Of a stretch of 64,000 nucleotides of DNA, positions 24,357 to 33,560 are shown piece after piece. The notes under the pieces are model-generated. The model had not been told where the DNA came from. It did no database searches and saw nothing but the letters and a program-made list of their open reading frames with translations. Within the stretch, counting starts at the first letter, position 1. Each line of letters opens with the position of its first letter. Both the position numbers and the translations under genes were made by a program. This DNA is from Larix kaempferi (taxonomy: Eukaryota; Streptophyta; Pinopsida; Pinales; Pinaceae), in contig BSBM01000486.1 in the NCBI GenBank assembly GCA_027924585.1, positions 41,472,501 through 41,536,500 of the forward strand, read 5' to 3'.

Positions 24357-25127
24357 TGTGTAGGACCCATGTCCTAATTAATAAATAAATCTATGTTTCC
24401 TTCTTTACTTTGTTTTCATTCTGTTTCAAGTCTTTGTTTTGGTTTCTAGTTTAGGTTTAAATATCATGACTGTATAATAATATATCACGTTTAAATCTAC
24501 AGGTTGTAAATAATTTATTGTTTTATCTATTTCTAACAATTACTATATGTGCAGATGTAAGAACAAATATATCTATGTACTCATTCACAAAATATCATTT
24601 TCAATAACTTGAAAACAATGATTTAGAGGGTTAGAAATTGATTTGTATACCTGTAGGATAAGTACCTGTAATAGCTAGTAGATCCCCTTTGTTGCTCCCT
24701 TTTTTCCTTGTTTTATGCCATGTTATAGCCCTGCAACCAAAATCCTTCCCAAAACCTTAAAACTCAACCGACTAGACAATCTGGTATGCCACCCTGCCAA
24801 CTGGCGAGGTCTCGCTGACCACCCAGCTCCAAAAGTTCCCCTTTGGACCCCTGAGCCCAAACCGAGTACAAGCCAACTAGTTTTTCCCTTCTGAAATTTC
24901 TCCAACAAAACTCCTTCTCTTCTGCTCTGCAATTTTCTAAGCTCTCCTAAAAATCCAAAACATGCGAAACATCCCCCTTCCTCCAAATCCATCCTTCCAC
25001 TTAACCCCCTCTTCCTGCCGACTCTATGCTCCCCATTAATGAGGTTCCAACCCCCTGTCAGACTCTAATTAATGGTAACCCATCCCTATCTAGTTGTGAA
25101 ATCCCCGTAAATAAATTTTACCCTCTT

Positions 25128-25137
25128 CTTTTATATC
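25128..25137 (-). promoter_or_regulatory. Probable LTR TATA box (left LTR)
   Basis: On the minus strand this reads GATATAAAAG, followed by AAGAGGG. It is conserved at 40668-40677 in the partner LTR. Its position about 0.8 kb from the primer-site end of the LTR fits a U3/R boundary. Confidence 0.55.
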
Positions 25138-25440
25138 AAAATGGACATGTTTCATGTGAAGTTTTTAAGAACCATTAAAATAATGACCACCGCCATTGTC
25201 CTTTCAAGTCAACATAATTACAATTTAACTTATGCAATTATTACCCTCATGTTTTACAACAATTGATCAATCATCCCTATTTCGATTATTTAATCATTAT
25301 AATAATATATCAGTATTCTTAGTTCAACATCCAACTACTCGTAATAATCATGTAATTGATTATGGTCTATTAATTAATTACTTAGCAATAATTGTCAATT
25401 GATTAATTAATAATAACCTAATCATTTAATTAATGATTTA

Positions 25441-25766
25441 TTGCACCGAGTGAAACGAGGTGCTCTACAGCCCAATATGGGGGAGATGTTGTAATGTGTA
25501 TGTGTAGTGTTACATTGTGATGTCGGCTCATAAAATAAAAAAATAAATTATGGAAAGTATTTAAAAAAAATCCATGTTGGTTCATAAAATAAAATATTAT
25601 GAAAGGTAATTAAAAAATAGATGTTCGTTTATAAAATAAAAGCTTAAAACTTAAATCTGGAACTATCAATCAAGAGAGTTTAAATTTAAAAAAAGAAATA
25701 CACCTCAAAAAATTAGATCCCTCTCGGTGCTTGATAGATACGGGTTTAAGATGGATCTATGTTGGT
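25441..25766. other. 326-bp segment absent from partner LTR
   Basis: The left LTR reads ...GATTTAT, then this segment, then TCATACTCCTAATATG. The right LTR reads ATTTATCATACTTCTAATATG with nothing between. GCACCGAG at 25444 and its reverse complement CTCGGTGC at 25723 form a short inverted repeat near the ends. The segment is AT-rich, non-coding and has several AAATAAAA runs. It may be a small inserted element, or a deletion in the partner LTR. Confidence 0.6.
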
Positions 25767-26019
25767 CATACTCCTAATATGCTAATTACCCTCTAATTAT
25801 AAATTCAAACTAATTCAATTTACCCGTTATCAATAATAATCCTATCAATATAACTCGTATCATTATCAATGTATATTTATATTAATTAAATAATATTAAC
25901 TAAGACTAAATCAACTTATTCACCTAGTACCATATTAATTACACCTTAGTTTATAATTAAACTAATTGACAATTATTAATAAAGATAAGATTAGTCTCAT
26001 TAACATTAATTAATCATTA

Positions 26020-26108
26020 TTAACACATAATTAACATTAGTCAACATTATTAACATTAATCGACAATAATTAACATTAGTCAACATTATTAACATTAATC
26101 GACAATAA
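26020..26108. repeat. TTAACATTAATCGACAATAA short tandem array (left part)
   Basis: Degenerate units of about 20-22 bp (ATTAACATTARTCRACAATAA) repeat here and continue after the LINE at 32653-32790. The intact partner LTR has the array unsplit at about 41214-41395. The LINE landed inside this array. Confidence 0.85.
26091..26108 (+). repeat. LINE target-site duplication, left copy
   Basis: AACATTAATCGACAATAA sits directly before the LINE 5' end and recurs at 32653-32670 directly after its poly(A). The site lies in a short tandem array of similar units, so the exact length of the duplication is ambiguous by a few bases. Confidence 0.85.
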
Positions 26109-26202
26109 GGATTTTTTTGCTCACTGGGGATTGAAGAGGCGCGGGCTCGGAGGAGGACGCTACTGAGACAGCCGCGCTAGGGTTTCTGCGACTGCAGCCG
26201 CC

Positions 26203-27582
26203 ATGGCTGTGCCTGGGGGAGGGTCCCCCCCTCCCTCCTCACCCATCTCTGCGGAAGAGGAATTCAGAAGGATCACCAACCCGTGTGGTAAGAATTCTAC
26301 GACCGCTGAGATTCCGAAATTCATTAAAAAATTGGATGAAATCCCTGAAGTCGAGCTACCATTGGAGAGCGCCATTAAAACTGCTTTAGCCCTCTCCTCT
26401 CGTGGACTGGTAGGCCAGTTTATGGGCCTGTGGCCTTCGGCGAGAACTACTGATGACTGGATACAACGAAATTGGAGGCCCCATCTGAAACACAGTGTAA
26501 CGTGCTATCCAGTGGGAAGAGGTTTTTACATCTTTGAATTCATTTCAAAAGATGATAGAGACCTAATCTTCAGAAACGGACCCTATTTCATGGGGGCTCA
26601 AGGACTCTATCTCAACAGATGGACCCCGGATTTTGATCCAAGCATTGACGTTCCAAAGGAAGTGCCGGTCTGGGTTCGTCTTCCAAACCTGCCTGCTCAT
26701 TGCTGGAACCCTGATGCGCTGGAAAAAATTGGGAATCGCCTTGGTAGGTACATAGATAAAGCGGATCCAAAGGGGCAATATTCATGTGCCCGAATCTGTG
26801 TGGAGGTTGATCTAGAAGCAGGTCTACCATAAGCAATCAAGATTTCCATCGGCTCCTGGAGTCATTTTCAAAAACTGGACTATGAGCAACTGCCTTTCAA
26901 ATGCAGGCTCTGCCATGAGCATGGACATTTTCAAATATCTTGCCCAAAAGCCCAACCCCAGGAGGAGACGGAGGGTTGTCAAAAAGTCAAGAAAACAAAA
27001 TCAGCAGCCAAGCCCCAAGAAAAAAGAACCATGAACTCAGGACAAATTCCAATGCCAAAAGATCCCTCCAAAGCCAAAGAGACTGATTCGGGGGAAAAAG
27101 CAGCAGACCAGTTTAATAAGCCCACATCGAGCAAGGTAAATCAAGCTCAGGACTCAGTCACAGAAATAATTGGGTTGGTTGATAATACAAAGAATAGCCA
27201 TGAAGGAAATCTCGAAGCTGGAGAAATCCCACAGGAAGAAAACGAGGGAAAGTCACCCCAAGATCAAATAGATAATCAACCTCCAGACTCCCCAAGAATC
27301 TCCTCTGACCCTAAGATTCCAAAGGATCTGGATCACGAGCCCACCAATCTGGATTTTGAATCAGGGGGATGCACATATGAAGCAACGTCAGACATTAGTA
27401 GTTCACATGCTACCCCTAATCAGCCCGCAAAAGCTCTAGGACGCAAATCAAAGAAAAAACACAGGGAAGAGAAAGCCCTTCAGGACATAAACAAAGGAGC
27501 CCAGCAAACAATTGACTCAATGATCACCAGATCAAAGCAAGGCCAGGGCCTCAAAGGGGCCCCCACCCCTAAGAAAGTTTAA
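26203..27582 (+). pseudogene. LINE ORF1 (DUF4283-like / zinc-knuckle nucleic-acid-binding protein), one nonsense codon
   Basis: ORF1 of plant L1 elements makes the RNA-binding chaperone of the retrotransposition particle. The ATG at 26203 has a favourable GCCGCCATGG context. One frame of 459 codons runs to TAA at 27580, broken only by a TAA at 26830-26832 (codon 210), probably from CAA. Residues about 85-210 match the DUF4283 pattern (DWIQRNW, YIFEF, LYLNRWTPDF, VPVWVRLPNLP), followed after the stop by GSWSHFQKLDYEQLPFKC and a zinc knuckle CRLCHEHGHFQISC (CX2CX4HX4C). The C-terminal part is polar, lysine- and glutamate-rich and low in complexity. If the stop is real rather than a sequencing error, this copy could not supply full-length ORF1 protein without readthrough. 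Confidence 0.92.
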
Positions 27583-30500
27583 ATGCGATACGCCTCCTGG
27601 AACTGCAGAGGTCTAGGCTCCAAACCTAAACAAGAAGCTCTGAAGGACATCATAAAAATCAATAAGCCTGACATCCTCTTAGTTCAGGAGACGAAATTGG
27701 AGGACTCAAGCCTCCAGCAAGCTGCATATAATTTCTGGAAAAAAGGACCGGGGAAAGCCATAAGCTCTAGAGGAGCCTCGGGAGGAATAGCCACCTTCTG
27801 GGACGAGTCCAAATTCAACCTCATTGAAGACCACTGCAGCATGCATTGGATCTACACCAAGCTTCAGCATATTGACTCCGGAATACAAGTAAGTCTGTTC
27901 AATCTCTATGTTCCAAATTTGGCCTCTGACAAAGTTCAATGCTGGGAAACGTTGGAATCCTTCCTTTATCTGCACTCTCCAAACAACATCATTCTAGCAG
28001 GAGATCTCAATGTAACTCTGTCTGCTGATGAAAAGAAAGGAGGCTCCCCAATAAGAGACCAATCCAGAGAATGGGTGGAGGATCTTATCTTGGGATGGGA
28101 CCTCATTGATATCAAACCCTCGGTAGGAAAATTCACCTGGACTAACAAAAGGCTGGGCCCTGGTCACATAGCGGCTAGGCTTGACAGATTTCTGATCCAT
28201 TTCGACTTCCTCCTGATTGGACTTTTAGCTACCTCCAAAATCCTCCCTAACTGTATCTCTGATCACAAACCCATTCTACTGGAACTCTCCTCGGAAACAA
28301 ATCTGGGCCCTATCCCTTTCCGATTCAGCCCTCTCTGGATTCTCCAAGAAGACTTTCATCAAGTAGTCTCTAACTCCTGGTCAGTCCCTATCCCAGGCTC
28401 TCCTTCCTTTTCCTGGGAACAGAAAATTAAAAGGCTGAAATCGGACCTTAAATCCTGGCCGAAGCGTATCACCTCCCCTACTTCTGGCAGAATTGAATCC
28501 CAAAAAGCCCTGGAAGACCATCAACTATCCCTGGAAACAACCGCCCTCACTCCTCAGATTCAAGCTACGGAAATAAAACTCCAAAAGCATTTCTACCAAG
28601 CTTGTAGGGTAGAAGAAGAATATTGGAGACAAAAATCAAGGAGCTTGTGGCTAGATAGTGGAGACAAAAATACCTCCTACTTCCACAAACAAGCGGAGGC
28701 CAGAAAGAACTTCAAAGCTGTCACCGAGATCAACTATCAAGGCTCCCAGATCAACAACTTTAATGACATCAAAACAGTCGCTTTCAACACTTTCAAAGAC
28801 CTATTTTCAGCTCCAATTGAAGACCCTCTGAATCCCCTTGATCATCCTTTTGATACCATCCCCAACCTGGTCCATGATTCTGATAACATTCTTCTCACTG
28901 CCCCTATATCCATGAAGGAACTAAAATTAGCCCTCTTCCGAATGAAACCTGATAGTGCCCCGGGACCGGATGGCTTCACTGCAAGATTCTATACCAACTG
29001 CTGGGACCTGATAAAGCTGGATCTGCTTAGAATGGTGAGGCATACGCAAAAGACCAACAAGCTGGGGGGAAGCACTAATTCTGCCTTTCTTAATCTGATT
29101 CCAAAAGAAAAAGGGGCCAATCATTTTTCCAGATTCAGACCTATCTCTCTCTGCAATCTGAGCTACAAAATTGTAACCAAAATCATAGCAAATAGACTCA
29201 AAAAAGTGCTGCCACGAATAATTCCGGAAAACCAAGGAGGGTTCATAAAAGGACGACAGATTCAGGATAATATTTTGCTGGTCCAAGAGGCAATTCACTC
29301 AAGCCACCAGTCCAGAGAAGGAGGCATGGTGATTAAACTTGATTTAGCCAATGCCTTTGACAGAGTTAATCACGAGTTCTTGTTCCTGGTTATGAAGAAA
29401 CTCGGGTTCTCAAACCTTTTTGCAAAGTGGATCCAAGGATGCATAAGCTCACCCTGGATAGCTCCTCTGATCAATGGACGACCCACTGAATTCTTCCAAG
29501 CCTCTCGGGGCCTTAGACAAGGCTGCCCCCTCTCCCCGCTGCTCTACGCAATCCAAGCCTCGGTCCTAAGCTTCCAACTGATCAAAGCCCAGCAAAGAAA
29601 CGACCTCCCAGGTCTCCATATGGCAGCTAACGTGAATAAGATCAATCATGCTCAGTTCGCAGATGATACACTTCTTCTGGGAGCAGCTAGTATCCAAGTT
29701 GCAAGGAGATTCAAACATGAGCTGGATATCTACAGACATGTCTCTGGCAGCAAGATCAACTGTCAAAAAAGCAAGATTTATGGCTGGAATTGTACGATCA
29801 GAGAGCTGGGCGAGATAGCTAGAATCTTAGGAATGGAAGCAGTCCATGATTGGGATTCCATCACCTACCTGGGTGTTCCTATTGCTAAAGATACTCCTAA
29901 AGCAAACCAATGGAATCCAATCCTGGACAAATTTAAAAACCAAATTCAAAACTGGGGCTCAAACTGGCTAAACCAGGCAGGAAAGACAGTCCTCATAAAA
30001 TCAGTCTTGATGAGCATCCCGATTTACCAAAACTCCATCCTCCTCGCCCCTTCTCTGATTATCGGGAAAATGGAAAGACTAATCAGGAAATTCCTTTGGG
30101 AAGGAGGTAAAGGAAACAATCACAGACTTCATCTGGTAGGATGGGATAAAATTCAAAAGCCTTACAAGGAAGGAGGTCTGCAATTCAGAAGTTTGGCAAG
30201 ACAGAATATGGCCGTGGGAGCAAAAATACTCTGGAAACTAGTCTCAGGCCGTGAAACTTGGAGCAAAAAAGTCATAAGGAAAAAATACTTCCCAGGCTCA
30301 AGATTAAATTGCCTAGATAAGCCACCTCAAATAAAGAAAGGATCTCCAATCTTTACGCTCTGCAACAAGGTCCTAGAGCACTTCACAAGCCTTCTTTACT
30401 GGATCCCTGGCAACGGGAAAAAAATAAATCTCTGGGAGGACTCTATTATGGGAGATCAGCCCCTTGGAAAGGCTACTGAAATTGGTAATCTGAAGGCCTG

Positions 30501-31833
30501 GATGCAACACAGAAACAAAGATACACTCTGGGACATCTCCATCTGGGAGGAAGAAGGAAAAAAAAGCTGGAGTGATTGGAATCTTGGCGAGGTCCCTGCG
30601 GATCTAATAGGGGAAGCCGAGATCCTGTTACAATTACTTCAAAGTAAAGCCCCTCTCTCAGAGACCACCAAAGACAAAAGAGGATGGGGGCATGGATCTG
30701 GATACTATACAGCAGTAGAAGGGTATAGATCTCTCCAAAATGTGCACCAAGCTCCTCCTAATCCAGCTAAGTGGAACTTCATCTGGACCTTTCCCATCAT
30801 CCCAAAAATTGACTTTTTTTGCTGGACGGTAGCACACAACAGCATCTTAACTGGAGACACGCTAAAAAGACGTGGAATGGAAGGGCCTACAAGATGTCCC
30901 CTGTGTCTCACAGATGAAGAAACAATGACTCATCTGCTGCTAACGTGCTCTTTCTCAAAAGAGGTCTGGAAGCAGGTTCTCCTCCCATGCCATGGGAATC
31001 TTGACACTTATGGAAGTTTATCTGACCTCTTCTCTAATTGGATTAAAAACTCCCCATTTGAGCTTCATAAGAAAAACCGTCTTAAAACCATCTGGATGTG
31101 GATCCCTAAAGTAACTTGCTGGAAGATATGGCTGGAGCATAACAGACGTATCTTTAGAGATGAGGCAAGCTCTAGCTCCAGGGTAGCAGCCAAATGCGAG
31201 GCCTTTCTGGGGGAAGCGGAGGATTCCAGAGTGATTTCCAACTTTAGAAGCCTTAGTCCTGTTGAGGCAAGCTGGATGGATAAATTCAAACTAAAAGATG
31301 CCCCTGAAGCTATCTCTCTATCAACTCATGAAAACTGGGAAATACGGATGAGCGATCCTGAATTTCATACTTGGAGAACGTCGCTCAGGGAGTATTGCCT
31401 CTTCTTTGATGGGGCCTCCAAGGGAAACCCTGGAAAGGCTGGAGCGGGGGGAGTCCTACTCAACAAAGAAAATGAAACACTTATCTCCTTTGCCTGGGGC
31501 TTAGGGACGGACACAAATAACAAGGCTGAAGCACTGGCCCTCTGGCAAGGGCTAAAGCAAGCCAGTGACAATAATATCTCAGAGATCACAGTATTCAGAG
31601 ACTCACGGATCATAATTCAAGCTATGATATTGAAGAAGCCACCCCCAAAGATTAATCTCTCTAGGATCCTGCGCAGAATCTTCATGATTGCCTCCAAATT
31701 CAGTAAAATCAAATATTATCATGTCCTCCGTGATCAAAATGGACAAGCTGACGCTGAGGCTAACAGGGCCGTGCTCCTGGGCAGGAGAATCTTATCTATT
31801 AATGACAGAGAATCAATATGTAATCTCCCCTAA
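27583..31833 (+). CDS. LINE ORF2: endonuclease - reverse transcriptase - RNase H
   Basis: ORF2 nicks the target DNA and primes cDNA synthesis on it. The protein has 1416 residues, within the usual range for plant L1. An apurinic-type endonuclease fills about residues 1-230 (WNCRG at 6-10, QETK with E36, GDLN at 140-143, SDHKPI at 226-231). RT follows, with PDSAPGPDGF, GRQIQDNILL, RGLRQGCPLSPLL and the catalytic FADD at 692-695. A zinc-finger-like RVT motif CPLC...HLLLTC begins at about 1105. A C-terminal RNase H has D1276 (FFDGASKGNPG), E1316, D1340 and D1390, a complete catalytic set of the type acquired by some plant L1 lineages. No stop or frameshift is seen. The start ATG follows the ORF1 stop directly and is in the same frame. 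Confidence 0.97.
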   Translation: MRYASWNCRGLGSKPKQEALKDIIKINKPDILLVQETKLEDSSLQQAAYNFWKKGPGKAISSRGASGGIATFWDESKFNLIEDHCSMHWIYTKLQHIDSGIQVSLFNLYVPNLASDKVQCWETLESFLYLHSPNNIILAGDLNVTLSADEKKGGSPIRDQSREWVEDLILGWDLIDIKPSVGKFTWTNKRLGPGHIAARLDRFLIHFDFLLIGLLATSKILPNCISDHKPILLELSSETNLGPIPFRFSPLWILQEDFHQVVSNSWSVPIPGSPSFSWEQKIKRLKSDLKSWPKRITSPTSGRIESQKALEDHQLSLETTALTPQIQATEIKLQKHFYQACRVEEEYWRQKSRSLWLDSGDKNTSYFHKQAEARKNFKAVTEINYQGSQINNFNDIKTVAFNTFKDLFSAPIEDPLNPLDHPFDTIPNLVHDSDNILLTAPISMKELKLALFRMKPDSAPGPDGFTARFYTNCWDLIKLDLLRMVRHTQKTNKLGGSTNSAFLNLIPKEKGANHFSRFRPISLCNLSYKIVTKIIANRLKKVLPRIIPENQGGFIKGRQIQDNILLVQEAIHSSHQSREGGMVIKLDLANAFDRVNHEFLFLVMKKLGFSNLFAKWIQGCISSPWIAPLINGRPTEFFQASRGLRQGCPLSPLLYAIQASVLSFQLIKAQQRNDLPGLHMAANVNKINHAQFADDTLLLGAASIQVARRFKHELDIYRHVSGSKINCQKSKIYGWNCTIRELGEIARILGMEAVHDWDSITYLGVPIAKDTPKANQWNPILDKFKNQIQNWGSNWLNQAGKTVLIKSVLMSIPIYQNSILLAPSLIIGKMERLIRKFLWEGGKGNNHRLHLVGWDKIQKPYKEGGLQFRSLARQNMAVGAKILWKLVSGRETWSKKVIRKKYFPGSRLNCLDKPPQIKKGSPIFTLCNKVLEHFTSLLYWIPGNGKKINLWEDSIMGDQPLGKATEIGNLKAWMQHRNKDTLWDISIWEEEGKKSWSDWNLGEVPADLIGEAEILLQLLQSKAPLSETTKDKRGWGHGSGYYTAVEGYRSLQNVHQAPPNPAKWNFIWTFPIIPKIDFFCWTVAHNSILTGDTLKRRGMEGPTRCPLCLTDEETMTHLLLTCSFSKEVWKQVLLPCHGNLDTYGSLSDLFSNWIKNSPFELHKKNRLKTIWMWIPKVTCWKIWLEHNRRIFRDEASSSSRVAAKCEAFLGEAEDSRVISNFRSLSPVEASWMDKFKLKDAPEAISLSTHENWEIRMSDPEFHTWRTSLREYCLFFDGASKGNPGKAGAGGVLLNKENETLISFAWGLGTDTNNKAEALALWQGLKQASDNNISEITVFRDSRIIIQAMILKKPPPKINLSRILRRIFMIASKFSKIKYYHVLRDQNGQADAEANRAVLLGRRILSINDRESICNLP

Positions 31834-32091
31834 GACAAAAAAAATCCCGAGAAGGAGTATTTTCTGGAATGCCGTGGTATTCGATTATCAGTTATGCTCT
31901 ATGGTCAAGATTACCATCGAGCCGGATCTCCACAATATCCTGACTCCTCCGGATGAAGTCACATGGTCTTGTGACTCTTCAGGTCGCCATCCCTCCCTTA
32001 TAAACAGCCCGAATGAGAACCTCCGATCATTCCAGTGCGCTAACGCTAGCATATGCAGTAAGAAGACCAGAACAAGCCCGAGCATCTCAAC
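31834..32091 (+). promoter_or_regulatory. LINE tail segment with TATA-like box
   Basis: About 260 bp between ORF2 and the small third ORF. It contains TATAAA at 31999-32004 followed by a GC-balanced stretch reaching the ATG at 32092 after about 90 bp. This spacing would suit an internal promoter for the downstream ORF, but nothing else shows that it is used. No similarity to ORF2 or to the flanking LTR is visible. Confidence 0.35.
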
Positions 32092-32430
32092 ATGGTATCG
32101 GTGGGATCCGCATCATGAGGTAAATCTGTGGAGGAAAGGATGGATGAATTACAACAATCAATTGATCTCCTCAAAGCCAAATCAGAGGAGCAAGAAGGGC
32201 GCCTGCAATCCAACACTGCAGAAGATCTTCAAAAATGGAAGAAGTTCAATAAAGATCTTCAAAACATTAAAGAGGATCTCAAAGACTCTAAGGGAGAAGT
32301 TACTTACTTTGAAGAAGTGGTCTACACCCACTTCAAGGACTTGGTAAATACCTCAGGGAACTATGGGAATCGAATTGCTGCCTTGGAAGCTGCTGTCCAG
32401 AAGATTTTGGAGAAGCTCAATCTCTCTTAA
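32092..32430 (+). pseudogene. Third ORF in LINE tail: short coiled-coil protein, one stop
   Basis: One frame from ATG 32092 to TAA 32428-32430 is broken only by TGA at 32116 (codon 9). The part after the stop can start at ATG 32140 and encodes 96 residues. It is strongly charged and heptad-like (MDELQQSIDLLKAKSEEQEG, IAALEAAVQKILEKLNLS), so it is a probable coiled coil. No catalytic motif is seen. The opening GSAS...GKSVEERMDELQ resembles gag N-termini of some plant LTR elements, and ACATGGTATC at the start recalls an initiator-Met primer site, so capture from an LTR element is possible. A third ORF after ORF2 is not a feature I know from plant L1. Function unknown. Confidence 0.55.
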
Positions 32431-32652
32431 ACTTTGTTCAGATCTTCTCTTCGCTCTCTATGTAAACCTCAGTACTTCTTTTTGTTCCACAAGCTTGTCT
32501 TCTGTAATTTCGCTCTATAAATATGGAATTTCTGGGCATCTCAAGTCCAAAAATTTTGTTAATCCAGATCGAGATAACTATGTAATCAAGCACCCGGTGG
32601 CTGTTTCACCGGTTATCAATTAAAACTGCCCTATGTTTCAGTCTAAAAAAAA
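32431..32652 (+). other. LINE 3' untranslated tail and poly(A)
   Basis: Non-coding, ending GTTTCAGTCT followed by an A run (32645-32654, overlapping the target duplication). A TATAAATA at 32516 is present but no ORF of note follows it. Confidence 0.8.
32594..32612 (+). other. 3' hairpin near LINE end
   Basis: CCGGTG (32594-32599), loop GCTGTTT, CACCGG (32607-32612): a perfect 6-bp GC-rich stem about 35 bases before the poly(A). L1-type LINEs of plants are known to carry 3'-terminal stem-loops that their RT recognises, so this is a plausible recognition element. Confidence 0.55.
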
Positions 32653-32670
32653 AACATTAATCGACAATAA
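32653..32670 (+). repeat. LINE target-site duplication, right copy
   Basis: AACATTAATCGACAATAA, identical to 26091-26108. Its first bases merge with the poly(A). Confidence 0.85.
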
Positions 32671-33227
32671 TTAACATTAATTAACATTACTAACATTAAT
32701 CGACAATAATTAACATTAATCAACATTACTAACATTAATCGACAATAATTAACATTAATCAACATTATTAACATTAATAATTAACCCTAATCTTCTTTGA
32801 TCAACCATTCATTGAATAATTTCAACTTAACTTTTTAAGTCAATTTATTACTTAAGCACAAGCGAGTGCACAGGGATAATTTATATTTACAACACATCCA
32901 AGCAACGGTTCAATAGATAATTAATATATATTCAAGTAGACGAGCTATGTTAGTGTAGCTAAGTCTTACATAGATCGCGTAGGTACACTAATGGTACTAA
33001 ATCACACACATCATTCGTAATCATAAAATTTATTGTTTATTGACACGGGTTTAAACATAGTTTGCAAGGTACAATATTTCACCTAACTGCATCTTATTAA
33101 CTTACGAACAATTCATACATTACTAAGTTACGACACATAATCAGACAAAGGTTTTCAACATACATAGTTAGGCCAAGTTTACTTCCCGACTTCAAGCTAC
33201 ACTTATCTACCTACATCATCTACCTAA

Positions 33228-33560
33228 ATCGACAATTCGGCAGACCAAAGTAATCATGTCAAGCCAAACATGTCATGGGTCCATTTGACTATTTGAGTAC
33301 CACCTCACCCTCGTGACTTATAAGTCCTAGGGCCCTAAAATTACTATAAATAGAGGCTCATTTAGCTCTATATTTTCAATCAAAGGAGGGCACTTCTGAT
33401 CTGAAAAGTGAACAAAATTATTTTCTATTTGGGGGGTGGTTTAATTCTGCTTAGTTATTGAATCAAATAGTATCCATCTCGTCTAATTCCTGCTTAATTA
33501 ATAATGGAGGATGTTAATAACAGGCTCTTTAACGTTGGACAGGAGATCCTGCGCGTGGAG
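33228..33560. other. 333-bp segment absent from partner LTR, with TATA box
   Basis: The left LTR has ...CCTAAATCG, this segment, then ATCGCAACTAACTTCC. The right LTR (near 41840) goes directly from CCTAAATC to ACGACTAACTTC. The repeated ATCG at the borders fits a microhomology deletion in the right LTR, or a short insertion here. On the plus strand TATAAATA at 33345-33352 followed by GAGGCTCATTTAGC looks like a core promoter pointing opposite to the host element. Confidence 0.55.

Larger units (their letters stand above)
13988..24745. repeat. Tandem duplication, unit B (10.76 kb)
   Basis: This is the second copy of the block described for unit A. It continues on its right side into the full minus-strand gypsy LTR, while unit A stops there, so B has the original right-hand context. 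B has four 55-bp minisatellite units against two in A. It keeps a 27-bp stretch near 17625 that A has lost, and has a different ~70-bp sequence at 18782-18852. Confidence 0.95.
26109..32652 (+). mobile_element. Full-length L1-type LINE
   Basis: The element spans 6.54 kb from a short GC-rich 5' leader (26109-26202, with CGCTAGGGTTT) through ORF1 and ORF2 to a 3' tail ending in about ten A. It is flanked by an 18-bp target duplication. It lies on the plus strand inside the 3' LTR of the minus-strand gypsy. Higher GC than its surroundings, an uninterrupted 1416-codon ORF2 and clean ends mark it as the youngest element here. The missing partner at 41214-41395 gives the empty-site sequence within the same window. 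One nonsense codon in ORF1 is the only damage seen in the two main ORFs. Confidence 0.96.

Noticed and set aside
31688-32347. 219-codon plus-strand ORF overlapping the ORF2 end and the LINE tail
   Set aside because: It overlaps the RNase H end of ORF2 in another frame and shows low-complexity Ser/Lys content. It is a shadow frame.
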